Positions 32,129 through 40,795 of a stretch of 50,045 nucleotides of DNA are shown here, piece by piece. How positions within the stretch are numbered: position 1 is the stretch's first letter; every line of letters starts with the position of its first letter. Source of the stretch: Tissierellia bacterium (GTDB taxonomy: Bacteria; Bacillota; Clostridia; Tissierellales; Peptoniphilaceae); the NCBI GenBank assembly GCA_012728755.1, contig JAAYEL010000031.1, positions 1 through 50,045 on the forward strand, in the 5' to 3' direction. The position numbers and the translations under genes were made by a program. The notes under the pieces were generated by a model. It did not search any database. It was not told the origin of the DNA and saw nothing but the letters and a program-made list of their open reading frames with translations.

Positions 32129-32187
32129 AAGCATCATTAACCTTTATATTAAAGAATAGAGATTGTATTAAAAGGAGTAAGTAGTTA

Positions 32188-32559
32188 ATGAAATTTAGGA
32201 AAATGAATTTTATTGTTTTGGTAGTTCTAATATTTGTATTATCTTCTTGTTCAATGTTTGGAAAAACATTTCAACAAGGGGTTTATGAAGGTACAGGAAT
32301 TGGGTATCATAAGGACGATAAGCCAATAAAAATATCAGTTACTATTGACTCTGAAGAAAAAATTCGAGATATTAAGATTCTCGATCATGGTGAGAGTGAT
32401 GCTATAGGTAGTCAAGCACTTAAAGACTTAGCAAAAAAAGCGCTTGAGATTAATGATTTAAGTGATATAAAAATAGATGCAGTATCCAATGCGACTAAGA
32501 CTACAAATGGATTTTTAGAGGCTTTACAGGATGCACTGGAAAAAGCACGTAATAAGTGA
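32188..32559 (+). CDS. FMN-binding domain lipoprotein
   Basis: 123 residues. Lipoprotein signal with LSSC at the lipid Cys (about residue 22). The remainder is one FMN_bind domain: QGVYEGTGIGY at the start, and IDAVSNATKTTNGFLEAL, where the Thr in SNAT is the residue that may carry covalent FMN in related proteins (RnfG/NqrC, PplA). A role in electron transfer at the outer membrane face is possible. AAAAGGAG lies upstream of the start. Confidence 0.92.
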   Translation: MKFRKMNFIVLVVLIFVLSSCSMFGKTFQQGVYEGTGIGYHKDDKPIKISVTIDSEEKIRDIKILDHGESDAIGSQALKDLAKKALEINDLSDIKIDAVSNATKTTNGFLEALQDALEKARNK

Positions 32560-32591
32560 TATTCTATATAAGATAGATATTAGGAGGAAAT

Positions 32592-33203
32592 ATGGACAAA
32601 ATTAAATTACAGGCAGAGCTAAGAGAATTACATGGCTCAAATGCTAACAAGAAATTAAGACATGAAGAATTAGTACCAGGTGTTCTTTACCAAAGAGGGG
32701 AAGAAACATTAAATATTCAAATCTTACAAAAAGAATTGAATAGAGTAGTACGTGAAGCAGGTACATCATCTATAGTAGCTTTAGAATTAGGTGGAAAAGA
32801 AAGACAAGTTATCATTAAGGATTATCAAAGACATCCATATAAAAATATGTTCTTACATGTTGATTTATTAGGAGTTAACATGAATGAAACATTAAAAGTT
32901 AATGTACCAATAGTATTATTAAATAGAGATAATGTTCACGTTCAACCATCTGTATTAATGCAAGCATTAAACGAATTAGAAATCGAATCTTTACCAGCTG
33001 ATATCCCTGCTCAAATCGAATATGATGTTGAGTTTATGGAATTAGAACAAAGTGTTTATGTTAAGGATTTAGATATAGATACTGAAAAAGTAACAGTTAT
33101 CACAGATTTAGAAGAACTAGTAGTTTCTTTAACTGAACCTAAAGAAGTTGTAGAAGAAGAAACTGAAGAAGTTGATCCAGCTGCTGTTGAAGTAATTGGT
33201 TAA
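32592..33203 (+). CDS. rplY: 50S ribosomal protein L25 (general stress Ctc form)
   Basis: 203 residues in the long Ctc form: N-terminal 5S-rRNA-binding domain (ELRELHGSNANKKLRHEELVPGVLY) and the C-terminal TL5/Ctc beta domain (LHVDLLGVNMNETLKVNVPI, ALNELEIESLPADIP), with an acidic tail. TTAGGAGGAAAT precedes the ATG. Monocistronic, ended by a strong terminator. Confidence 0.96.
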   Translation: MDKIKLQAELRELHGSNANKKLRHEELVPGVLYQRGEETLNIQILQKELNRVVREAGTSSIVALELGGKERQVIIKDYQRHPYKNMFLHVDLLGVNMNETLKVNVPIVLLNRDNVHVQPSVLMQALNELEIESLPADIPAQIEYDVEFMELEQSVYVKDLDIDTEKVTVITDLEELVVSLTEPKEVVEEETEEVDPAAVEVIG

Positions 33204-33227
33204 GAAACTGAAGAATAATCTATTATA

Positions 33228-33252
33228 AAAAGGGCCAATCGGCCCTTTTTTT
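33228..33252. terminator. Terminator between L25 and the SDR gene
   Basis: AAAGGGCC and GGCCCTTT with loop AATC, T-rich on the right and A-rich on the left, so it serves both convergent genes. Confidence 0.9.
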
Positions 33253-33259
33253 GATACTA

Positions 33260-34051
33260 TTAAGCATATATCTTATAGATTAGATAATTTTTAAGTCTTA
33301 CTGGTAGGATATTTGCAAGCACAGATACTGTTTTATAAAATAACCCTACAGTGCTTACTACTTTTGGATTTTTGGCAGTAGCAAGCTTATATAACTTATT
33401 TGCTATCACCTCTGGTCCTTTACCAGATAACTCGTCTTTTTCCATCTTACTTACAGAGTTTTCAACCCTTGTTTTATAGAATTCAGGCTCACTTAAATTT
33501 TTAACTCTTGATGCAGTAAAATTAGTCGCTAAGTCGCCAGGCATTACTGCACATGCTCTAGCACCACTTCTTTTTATCTCATTATCTATAGTCATAGCCA
33601 AGGACTTTACTCCGGATTTAGTAACAGAATAAATCGCTTGATATGGTATCGGTACTTTTGCGGCTAAAGAAGACATATAAAGGATGCGTCCTTTAGATTC
33701 TCTTATATAAGGAAGAACTGCTTTTGTAAAATACGCGCTACCAGTAAGATTTACATCTATTTGTCTTTCGATATCCTCATATCTATTTGCTTCAACAGAA
33801 CCAGATATGCCCATGCCTGCATTTGATATAGCAACATCTATTCTTTTTACATCTTCAATGACTTCTTTAATCGCTTTATCAACGCTTCTAAAATCAGTCA
33901 CATCACAATTAATATGCTTGCAGTTTGGATAATCTAAGCCTGAACGGCTCAAGTCGTAGACGAAGTATCCTTCACTGATAAATTTTGCTGCTGTGGCAAA
34001 ACCAATTCCTTTCGATGCTCCTGTGATAACGACAATTTTCTTATTTGCCAA
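33260..34051 (-). CDS. Short-chain dehydrogenase/reductase
   Basis: 263 residues, classical SDR. NAD(P) motif TGASKGIG at 10-17, NAG in SNAGMG, and catalytic Ser, Tyr and Lys in YMSSLAAK and YQAIYSVTKSG. It starts at TTG (34051), one base after the upstream stop; GAGGTGAAA inside the preceding gene is its ribosome binding site. The C-terminal tail (LANILPVRLKNYLIYKIYA) is hydrophobic/basic, as in membrane-associated lipid reductases. Pairing with an oxoamine synthase suggests it reduces the 3-keto product. Confidence 0.92.
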   Translation of the reverse strand: MANKKIVVITGASKGIGFATAAKFISEGYFVYDLSRSGLDYPNCKHINCDVTDFRSVDKAIKEVIEDVKRIDVAISNAGMGISGSVEANRYEDIERQIDVNLTGSAYFTKAVLPYIRESKGRILYMSSLAAKVPIPYQAIYSVTKSGVKSLAMTIDNEIKRSGARACAVMPGDLATNFTASRVKNLSEPEFYKTRVENSVSKMEKDELSGKGPEVIANKLYKLATAKNPKVVSTVGLFYKTVSVLANILPVRLKNYLIYKIYA

Positions 34052-34052
34052 A

Positions 34053-35294
34053 TCATTTCACCTCATTTTTAAACTCATGGTATCTTTTTTCTAATACATC
34101 TAATGCGTGTATGATTTGCTCTTTTTTATGGTCGCTTGTCAAGCAATAACGCAATCTAGCACGTTTTTGCGGTACAGCTGGATATACAGCTGGTGGCGCA
34201 AGTATACCATCTTCATATAGCATTGACATACTTAGCTTAAATGCAAGTTCTTCATCACCAATCATGATTGGTGTGATTGGACTAAATTCAGCTAGACATG
34301 TATCAAAACCTCTTTTTTTAGCTTCTTCTACAAATGTTGTGATATTTTCTTGAAGTTTTTTTACACGGCTATTATCTCTTTGGATAATCTCAATAGATTT
34401 AAGACATGCACCAGCGATAGCAGGTGATGCACCTACTGAGAATACAAACCCTGGTAGGTTAAATCTCAGATACTCTATAAGATTTTTACTTCCTGCTAGA
34501 TATCCACCAACAGTGCCCAAGGCTTTTGACATAGTTCCCATCTTTATATCAATATCATCTGGATTTAAGTTAAAGTACTCATCAACTCCACCACCATGTT
34601 CACCTATAACTCCAGCGCTATGTGCTTCATCAACCATCAAGAAACAACCGTATTCTTTCTTAATCCTTACGTATTCATCTATTGGAGCGATATCTCCATC
34701 CATACTATAAACACCTTCAACAACGATTAAGATTTTCTCATATTTATCTCTATTCTTTTTAACTAATCGTTCAAGCATCTCATAATCATTATGTGAAAAT
34801 CTCTTTGATTTAGCTTTGCTCATTCGTAGACCTTCTGTGATAGAACTATGAATTATTAGATCATATAAGATCAAGTCATTTTCGTTGCAAAAATTTCCGA
34901 TAAAAGTTGTATTAGTCGAATTTCCACCTACTAAAACTAAAGCATCTTCAGTATGTTTCCATTCAGCGATTTTTCTCTCTAATTCTCTATGTAAAGGGCG
35001 TTCTCCTGTTAATAATCTACTTCCACTGGCACTTGTACCATACTTATCTATGGCATCTTTTGCGGCTTGGTTAACTTCAGGGTCTCCAGAAAGTCCAAGG
35101 TAGTTATATGAACCAAAATTTAGTATCTCTTTATTATCTACTATCGAAGTATCTTTTAACACAGAATCATGTTCAATAAAATATGGATTTCCATATTTTT
35201 CTAGATATTCGGCATGAGCGCTTACTCTTTGATTGAAAGCTTCCCATTCACGTGAATCATCAAAATTGTCTATTCTTTTTATATTATTTTCCAT
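34053..35294 (-). CDS. Alpha-oxoamine synthase (PLP; serine palmitoyltransferase/KBL/BioF type)
   Basis: 413 residues from the ATG at 35294 (GGAGGG upstream). Fold-type I PLP enzyme with FGSYNYLGLSGDPEV, ASGSRLLTGERPLH, VDEAHSAGVIGEHGGG and the PLP Lys in GTMSKALGTVGGY. These enzymes condense an amino acid with an acyl-CoA, releasing CO2. The next gene, an SDR, is one base away. That pairing matches the first two steps of sphingoid-base synthesis. 2-amino-3-ketobutyrate ligase or BioF are alternatives, but no threonine dehydrogenase or biotin genes are nearby. Confidence 0.9.
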   Translation of the reverse strand: MENNIKRIDNFDDSREWEAFNQRVSAHAEYLEKYGNPYFIEHDSVLKDTSIVDNKEILNFGSYNYLGLSGDPEVNQAAKDAIDKYGTSASGSRLLTGERPLHRELERKIAEWKHTEDALVLVGGNSTNTTFIGNFCNENDLILYDLIIHSSITEGLRMSKAKSKRFSHNDYEMLERLVKKNRDKYEKILIVVEGVYSMDGDIAPIDEYVRIKKEYGCFLMVDEAHSAGVIGEHGGGVDEYFNLNPDDIDIKMGTMSKALGTVGGYLAGSKNLIEYLRFNLPGFVFSVGASPAIAGACLKSIEIIQRDNSRVKKLQENITTFVEEAKKRGFDTCLAEFSPITPIMIGDEELAFKLSMSMLYEDGILAPPAVYPAVPQKRARLRYCLTSDHKKEQIIHALDVLEKRYHEFKNEVK

Positions 35295-35403
35295 ATTCCC
35301 TCCATGCAAAGATTAATCTTTGAAAATATTATGTCTTATTATACCATTAATTTAAGAAACTTACATAAAATAACATAAAATTTCAAAAATCATTACAAAA
35401 AAG

Positions 35404-35435
35404 ACTTATATAAGTTACATATAGTTATCATAACT
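35404..35435. promoter_or_regulatory. Twin palindromes upstream of the oxoamine synthase operon
   Basis: ACTTATATAAGT (35404-35415) and AGTTATCATAACT (35423-35435) are adjacent perfect palindromes. They lie about 110-140 bases upstream of the minus-strand start at 35294. They may be operators; no regulator is adjacent. Confidence 0.35.
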
Positions 35436-35535
35436 AGATAAATATGTATAAATCCTACATGGATTATTCATCGTTTTTGTAAAATGCCCACTAGTTCAAA
35501 TTACTCATAGAGATAACCGTATATTATTAACGCAC

Positions 35536-35561
35536 AAAAAAAGCAGAGATTATCTCTGCTT
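35536..35561 (-). terminator. Terminator of the GNAT gene
   Basis: On the minus strand AAGCAGAGA pairs with TCTCTGCTT and is followed by TTTTTTT. Confidence 0.82.
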
Positions 35562-35571
35562 AAATTCTTTT

Positions 35572-36048
35572 CTACTTTATCTCAGTTTCTGTAAATCCCA
35601 ATGCATCAAATAGGTTATAGGCATCTTGATTAGATAGTGTTAGATATAGGTAAAATTTATCATATCCTAATTCTCTAAGTTTATTTTCTGAAGCTTTAAT
35701 AAGAGCTTCGGCCAAACCACGTCCCTGATGCTCTTTTTTTGTAAAACAATACGTCATAGTCGCTTCATCCTTAAAATCAGCAACAAATATAGCGGCGATG
35801 ATACCATCAGAGCTTTTTACACAAAGAGAAGCATCTTCGATGACATTGCCATAAAGATTTGACTTAATATTATTTACTTCATTTTTAAAATCTTCTAAAG
35901 TGTCATTTTCATAGTCTGGAGCATTTTTGTAAGCATCAAACATAGCCGAAGCTAAATCATCAACTTCATCAAAATTAACCTTTTCTACAAAATGAAAATT
36001 GTCTAATTCATTATAAAAAATCTCTTTGAACATTTTTACTCTAATCAT
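35572..36048 (-). CDS. GNAT-family N-acetyltransferase
   Basis: 158 residues from the ATG at 36048 (GAGGAGGG upstream). Motif A is TYCFTKKEHQGRGLAEALIK with the acetyl-CoA loop QGRGLA, and motif B is YLYLTLSNQDAYNLFDALGF. The N-terminal half is variable and acidic. Substrate unknown. Monocistronic between its promoter region and a terminator. Confidence 0.88.
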   Translation of the reverse strand: MIRVKMFKEIFYNELDNFHFVEKVNFDEVDDLASAMFDAYKNAPDYENDTLEDFKNEVNNIKSNLYGNVIEDASLCVKSSDGIIAAIFVADFKDEATMTYCFTKKEHQGRGLAEALIKASENKLRELGYDKFYLYLTLSNQDAYNLFDALGFTETEIK

Positions 36049-36127
36049 AACATCCCTCCTCGGTATATATATCATATCACAAATAAAAGAAACTGATGAA
36101 AATTATTGCCCTAATAGTAAAGGGTTC

Positions 36128-36922
36128 CTAAAATGCTGGTACTACAGAACCTTCGTATTTAGTTTGTATAAAATCTTTAATTTCTTGAGATTGGAAAGAT
36201 TCTACAAGTTTCTTAATAACTTCTTTATCTTTATCTGCGCTTCTCACAGCGATAACATTTGCATAATCAGATTCTTGTCCTTCGATAACAATACCATCAT
36301 TAACAGGGTTTAGACCTGCGCTAATCGCATAGTTAGAGTTGATAACAGCACCATCAACATCTTTATAGCTTCCTGGTATAAGTGCAGCTTCAATAGGTGT
36401 AAACTTAATATTCTTTGGGTTTTCAACTATATCTTTTTCAGTTACTAATGTTGTATTTTCTGGAAGCTTTATAAGTCCATTTTGTGCTAATAATTTTAAT
36501 GCCCTTGAGCCATTTGAAGCATCATTAGGGATTAGAATCTCTGCTCCATCAGTCAATTCATCTAAAGACTTAACTTTTGTGGAGTAAAATGCTATTGGCT
36601 CAACGTGAACGCCACCAGCTGATACTAAATCAGTTTTTTGCTCTTTATTGAATTCTTCCAAATATGGAACATGTTGGAAGAAATTTGCATCTAAATCGCC
36701 ATCTTTTAATGCTAGATTAGGCTGAACATAGTCATCAAAAACAACTATTTCTAATTCAATTCCTTCTTTTGCAAGCTTTTCTTTAGCGATCTCAGCTAGC
36801 TCAGCATGAGGAACTGGAGATACACCAATCTTAAGCTTTTTAGTTTCTGTACCTTGTGTGCCACCACAAGCAGCTAACACAAGTACTAGAGCTAATAATA
36901 CAAGAATAATTTTCTTTTTCAT
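36128..36922 (-). CDS. metQ: Methionine ABC transporter substrate-binding lipoprotein
   Basis: 264 residues. Signal ends LAAC (lipid Cys near 19). NlpA/MetQ fold: KIGVSPVPHAELAEIAK, YVQPNLALKDGDLDANFFQH, YSTKVKSLDELTDGAEILIP and DGAVINSNYAISAGL. It captures methionine outside the cell and delivers it to MetI. It is 9 bases downstream of metI. No SAM riboswitch or T-box was found before the operon. Confidence 0.95.
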   Translation of the reverse strand: MKKKIILVLLALVLVLAACGGTQGTETKKLKIGVSPVPHAELAEIAKEKLAKEGIELEIVVFDDYVQPNLALKDGDLDANFFQHVPYLEEFNKEQKTDLVSAGGVHVEPIAFYSTKVKSLDELTDGAEILIPNDASNGSRALKLLAQNGLIKLPENTTLVTEKDIVENPKNIKFTPIEAALIPGSYKDVDGAVINSNYAISAGLNPVNDGIVIEGQESDYANVIAVRSADKDKEVIKKLVESFQSQEIKDFIQTKYEGSVVPAF

Positions 36923-36931
36923 AATACACTC

Positions 36932-37573
36932 CTAAATTTTATTTATTTTTTTATATAATCTAGTACCAATAAATTGGATAATCTGTACTAGTATTATTAT
37001 GATGATAACCGCTGAGATTAGATAACTAATCTTATAGTTATAAACCCCAAACCTAACAGCCATATTACCTAATCCACCGCCTCCGATGGAACCAGCCATT
37101 GCCGAATAGCCAACTAGATTTATAAGTGTCATGGTAATATCGTTTACTATATTTGGCATTGATTCAGGTATCAATACCTTTTTTATTATTTGAACATTTG
37201 TAGATCCCATAGATTTTGAAGCTTCGATAATTCCTTTATCAACCTTAAGAAAAGAAGATTCTAAAAGTCTTGCTACAAATGGAGCAGCAGCAACTGTCAA
37301 TGGTACTATAGCAGATGTAGATCCAATAGATTTACCAACTATAAGAGATGCTAAGGGTCTTACTATAATCATTAATATAATGAATGGTATGGACCTTAAT
37401 ATATTGACTACAAAATCTAATGCGCTAAAGACAAGCTTATTTTCTCTAAGGCTGCCTTCTCTAGTGACATAAAGGATTATTGCCAATGGAAGCCCTATAA
37501 GAAATGCAAATATCGTTGATAAAAAGACCATATATAGGGTCTCTAATGTTGATGATATAAGTGTATCTATCAT
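36932..37573 (-). CDS. metI: Methionine ABC transporter permease
   Basis: 213 residues, five helices, with the EAA loop ESSFLKVDKGIIEASKSMGST that docks on the ATPase. Typical MetI length. It overlaps the metN stop by 4 bases and precedes metQ. Confidence 0.95.
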   Translation of the reverse strand: MIDTLISSTLETLYMVFLSTIFAFLIGLPLAIILYVTREGSLRENKLVFSALDFVVNILRSIPFIILMIIVRPLASLIVGKSIGSTSAIVPLTVAAAPFVARLLESSFLKVDKGIIEASKSMGSTNVQIIKKVLIPESMPNIVNDITMTLINLVGYSAMAGSIGGGGLGNMAVRFGVYNYKISYLISAVIIIIILVQIIQFIGTRLYKKINKI

Positions 37574-38577
37574 GGCATTTCCTCCACTGTAACATTATTT
37601 TTCATAAACATAGTAATAGCTTTTTCTATATCTTCATCTTTACCAGATATCTCAACAGTTAAGAAACCAGCTGATGAGTTTTGAAGTTTGGTAATCTTAC
37701 CTAGCAAGATATTTATATCTACATCCACTTCTTTTATCACCTTAGATACTATAGATTCTTTAGCTGTGTTGTTATCGAAATTTAGAGTCACAAGTCGGCC
37801 TCCAGAAGTAGACTCTATGATTTTTGAAACATCCATTTTTTCAGCAGTACCTCTAACGAAAGATTTAGTGACAGGATGCTTTGGATTTTTGAATAATTCT
37901 TCTACTTCATTTTGTTCAACTATCTGACCATGTTCCATAACGGCGATACGATCACATATAGCTTTCGCTACCTCCATTTGATGAGTAATCATAATAATCG
38001 TTAGTCCAAATTCATCAACTGCTTTTCTCATCAAATCTAATATAATTTTTGTATTTGCTGGATCAAGTGCAGATGTAGCTTCATCAGATAAAAGCGTTTG
38101 AGGCTTAGAAGCTAAAGCTCTAGCTATAGCTACTCTTTGTTTTTGTCCACCAGATAAATTTTTTGGATACTCTAGCTTTTTAGACTCTAAATCAACAAAC
38201 TTTAGAAGTTCTAAAACTCTTTTATGAATATCTTCTTTTGGCATACCTTCAATCTCTAGAGGATATGCGATATTTTTATATACTGTTTTTTGATTAAATA
38301 AGTTAAATGATTGAAAAATCATAGCCATTTTCTTTCTTTCTTTCGAAAGGTCTTTTTCATTCATAGACAATATGTCTTGGCCATTTATCAATATCTTGCC
38401 TTCTTCAGGAGTCTCTAGTCGATTTATACATCTAACTAAAGTAGATTTCCCAGCACCACTTAGTCCAATAACGCCAAAAATCTCGCCTTTTTTGACCTCA
38501 AAACTCACATGGTTTAGTGCCTTAAATTCTTTATCCTGAAGAGTATAACTCTTTACGAGATTTTCAATTCGTATCAT
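37570..38577 (-). CDS. metN: Methionine ABC transporter ATP-binding protein
   Basis: 335 residues from the ATG at 38577 (GGAGAG upstream). Walker A GLSGAGKST, signature LSGGQKQR, Walker B LLSDEATSALDP and the H-loop ITHQ. The C-terminal NIL domain (about 262-335) is the methionine-sensing regulatory domain of MetN. First gene of metNIQ. Confidence 0.96.
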   Translation of the reverse strand: MIRIENLVKSYTLQDKEFKALNHVSFEVKKGEIFGVIGLSGAGKSTLVRCINRLETPEEGKILINGQDILSMNEKDLSKERKKMAMIFQSFNLFNQKTVYKNIAYPLEIEGMPKEDIHKRVLELLKFVDLESKKLEYPKNLSGGQKQRVAIARALASKPQTLLSDEATSALDPANTKIILDLMRKAVDEFGLTIIMITHQMEVAKAICDRIAVMEHGQIVEQNEVEELFKNPKHPVTKSFVRGTAEKMDVSKIIESTSGGRLVTLNFDNNTAKESIVSKVIKEVDVDINILLGKITKLQNSSAGFLTVEISGKDEDIEKAITMFMKNNVTVEEMP

Positions 38578-38671
38578 ATTACTCTCCAATCATTTTACAA
38601 ATATTTTGAACTTGTGCAAATTTCCATTCATTTTTAACTATTATACAATTATTCCTAAAAATATTAAACAA

Positions 38672-38694
38672 AAAACGCCTTTTAAAGGCGTTTT
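38672..38694 (-). terminator. Terminator of the purine permease gene
   Basis: AAAACGCCTTT and its complement form an 11-bp stem with a one-base nominal centre; on the minus strand it is followed by TTTTTTGTTT. Confidence 0.85.
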
Positions 38695-38720
38695 AGTTCA
38701 AATATAAATAATATTACTTA

Positions 38721-40022
38721 TTATAATAAGATATACCTTAACATAAATAGAACTGATATAACATACATCAATACTGATACATCTTTGTGTTTACCTGTTA
38801 ATACTTTTAATATAGTGTATGAAATCATACCAAATACTATACCTTCAGCTATTGAATAACCAAATGGCATCATGATGATTGTTAAGAAAGCTGGCACTGA
38901 TACTGTAAAGTCTTCCCAATCAATTTTAGCTATAGGGCTAATCATAAATAGACCAACGATGATTAATGCTGGTGCTGTTGCTTGGCTAGGTATTAATAAG
39001 AATAGTGGTGCAAAGAATACTGCAACTAAAAATAATAAACCTGTAGTAAGTGCTGTAAGTCCTGTCCTACCACCTTCTGCCACGCCTGCTGATGACTCAA
39101 CAAATGTAGTAACAGTAGATGTACCTAGTAATGCTCCTGCTGTAGTACCAATCGCATCAGATAATAAAGCTCTTTCAACTCTTGGTAGTCTTCCATCTTT
39201 GTCTAACATATTCGCTTTTGAAGCGATACCAGCTAAAGTACCAACTGTATCGAACATATCAACGAATAGGAATGTAAATATTGCTAATAGTACTTCTGTC
39301 GATAATAGGTTTTTAGGCATTTGAAGTTTTAATGCAACTTCACCTAAGTCACGAGGTAAACTAAAAGGCATAAATCCTTCAGGGATAACTGTTACTCCCA
39401 TAGGAAGTCCGATAAGTGTAGTAGCTACTATACCGATTAGGATAGCACCTTTAACTTTTTTTGCTACTAAAAATCCTGTTAATAACACACCTATAAGAGC
39501 TAGAAGTGGTCCAGGTTGAGTGATATCTGCCATACCTATGATAGTACCACCTTGATTTGTTACTATACCTGCATTTGCTAATCCGATCAAAGCGATGAAT
39601 AAACCAATACCTGCTGATACAGCGTTTTTCAAAGCTAGTGGGATTGAGTCAAAGATTAACTCTCTTACCTTAAAGAATGAAAGTAAGATAAAAATAATTC
39701 CTTCAACTAAGATAATAAATAGTGCTTCTTGCCATGTAAATCCATACTTAGCAACAACTGTATACGCAAAAAATGCATTAAGTCCCATACCAGGAGCTAA
39801 AGCAAATGGATATTTTGCATATAATGCCATAACTAAAGTAGCAAAACCAGCTGATATAGCAGTAGCAAGGAATACTCCGCTTACGCTCATACCCGCATCA
39901 CCTAATATAAGTGGGTTTACAGCAAGTATATATGCCATTGTCATAAATGTTGTGATACCTGCTACTACTTCTGTCTTTACGTCAGTTTTGTGGGCTTTCA
40001 AATTAAAAAATTTTTCTAACAT
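38721..40022 (-). CDS. NCS2-family (AzgA-type) purine permease
   Basis: 433 residues from the ATG at 40022 (TTGGAGGAATT upstream); the 20-residue upstream extension has no ribosome binding site. AzgA/PbuG-type signatures: EVVAGITTFMTMAYILAVNP, ALAPGMGLNAFFAYTVV, DMFDTVGTLAGIA, GTSTVTTFVESSAGVAEGGRTGL. It takes up hypoxanthine, guanine or adenine by proton symport. No purine riboswitch was seen; instead a 9-bp inverted repeat spans its promoter. Confidence 0.94.
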   Translation of the reverse strand: MLEKFFNLKAHKTDVKTEVVAGITTFMTMAYILAVNPLILGDAGMSVSGVFLATAISAGFATLVMALYAKYPFALAPGMGLNAFFAYTVVAKYGFTWQEALFIILVEGIIFILLSFFKVRELIFDSIPLALKNAVSAGIGLFIALIGLANAGIVTNQGGTIIGMADITQPGPLLALIGVLLTGFLVAKKVKGAILIGIVATTLIGLPMGVTVIPEGFMPFSLPRDLGEVALKLQMPKNLLSTEVLLAIFTFLFVDMFDTVGTLAGIASKANMLDKDGRLPRVERALLSDAIGTTAGALLGTSTVTTFVESSAGVAEGGRTGLTALTTGLLFLVAVFFAPLFLLIPSQATAPALIIVGLFMISPIAKIDWEDFTVSVPAFLTIIMMPFGYSIAEGIVFGMISYTILKVLTGKHKDVSVLMYVISVLFMLRYILL

Positions 40023-40059
40023 AATTCCTCCAATAAAATTAAAATCATACCACGAGTTT

Positions 40060-40108
40060 ATTGTAACATTTTCAGGCACCATGTCAAATTTTATGTTAGA
40101 ATGTTACA
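40060..40108 (-). promoter_or_regulatory. Promoter of the purine permease with flanking inverted repeat
   Basis: Minus strand TTGACA (plus 40082-40087), 16-bp spacer, TACAAT (plus 40060-40065). Perfect 9-bp arms TGTAACATT (40062-40070) and AATGTTACA (40100-40108) flank it: one overlaps the -10 and the other lies upstream of the -35. This suggests a repressor that bridges the promoter. Confidence 0.6.
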
Positions 40109-40268
40109 TTAAGAAAAAATGTTGTAAAAAGCAAGTAAAATCAACGATTAAAGATAGAGAATTTTTATTGTAAAATGTTATGATGTGACATGAACCTAGA
40201 TTCATACACGTTTTCAACATTAAACTAAAGAGTGTAAAATTGTTAAAAACCCAAACAAGTTTAAATGC
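40109..40268. other. Intergenic stretch between purine permease and superoxide reductase
   Basis: AT-rich, with several further ATGTTA/ATGTTGTA-like motifs (near 40119 and 40176) that resemble the arms of the inverted repeat beside it. No supported open frame or RNA structure was found apart from the superoxide reductase terminator at 40269-40304. Confidence 0.4.
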
Positions 40269-40304
40269 AAAAAAAAGAATTGGCATCATTTTAATGCCAA
40301 TTCT
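40269..40304 (-). terminator. Terminator of the superoxide reductase gene
   Basis: AGAATTGGCAT and ATGCCAATTCT arms; on the minus strand the hairpin is followed by TTTTTTTT. Confidence 0.85.
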
Positions 40305-40328
40305 GAAAATAAATATTAATAAATTTTT

Positions 40329-40700
40329 TTAGTCTTCTAATACTAGGTCTAATTCATTTTCCCATAGACCATGAATATTACAATAACTTTGAGCAAGTAA
40401 CTTACCATTTTTTTCTGCTTTGAATGTTACTAAACCTTGTGGATCAGTATAAGCATTGCCTTCTCCGTGAGAAGTGAAACTAAAATCAGCTACTTGTACA
40501 GGAAGCTTAGCTCCTTCAGGTAGGTAGAATAATTTAATCCATGAGATATAGTGTTCATAAGTATTTGGGTGAGCTATTTCTTCACCAACTCTTACTTTAA
40601 CCACTACTTCATCTCTTTTTGCGCTATGTACTACAATTGCTGGAACGTGTTTTTCGCCTTTCCAATCACCAGTTTGTACTGTGTCTTTTAAAAATGTCAT
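40329..40700 (-). CDS. Superoxide reductase (neelaredoxin type)
   Basis: 123 residues. The iron centre ligands are visible: Glu16-Lys17-His18 (GEKHVP), His44 and His50 (HPNTYEHYISW), and Cys107 with His110 (CNIHGLW). It reduces superoxide to peroxide without making oxygen, a mark of anaerobes. It lacks the N-terminal desulforedoxin domain, so it is the one-iron class II form. GGAGGTCAAT precedes the ATG. Monocistronic. Confidence 0.96.
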   Translation of the reverse strand: MTFLKDTVQTGDWKGEKHVPAIVVHSAKRDEVVVKVRVGEEIAHPNTYEHYISWIKLFYLPEGAKLPVQVADFSFTSHGEGNAYTDPQGLVTFKAEKNGKLLAQSYCNIHGLWENELDLVLED

Positions 40701-40795
40701 ATTGACCTCCTATATTATTTTACTCTAATGATTATACCCTAAAACATTTAAAGGTAACAACTTAAAAATTTGTTATAATAGAAGTGGAGGATAGT

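Noticed and set aside
38578-38671. SAM riboswitch or T-box before metNIQ
   Set aside because: The leader is under 100 bases and shows none of the conserved elements.
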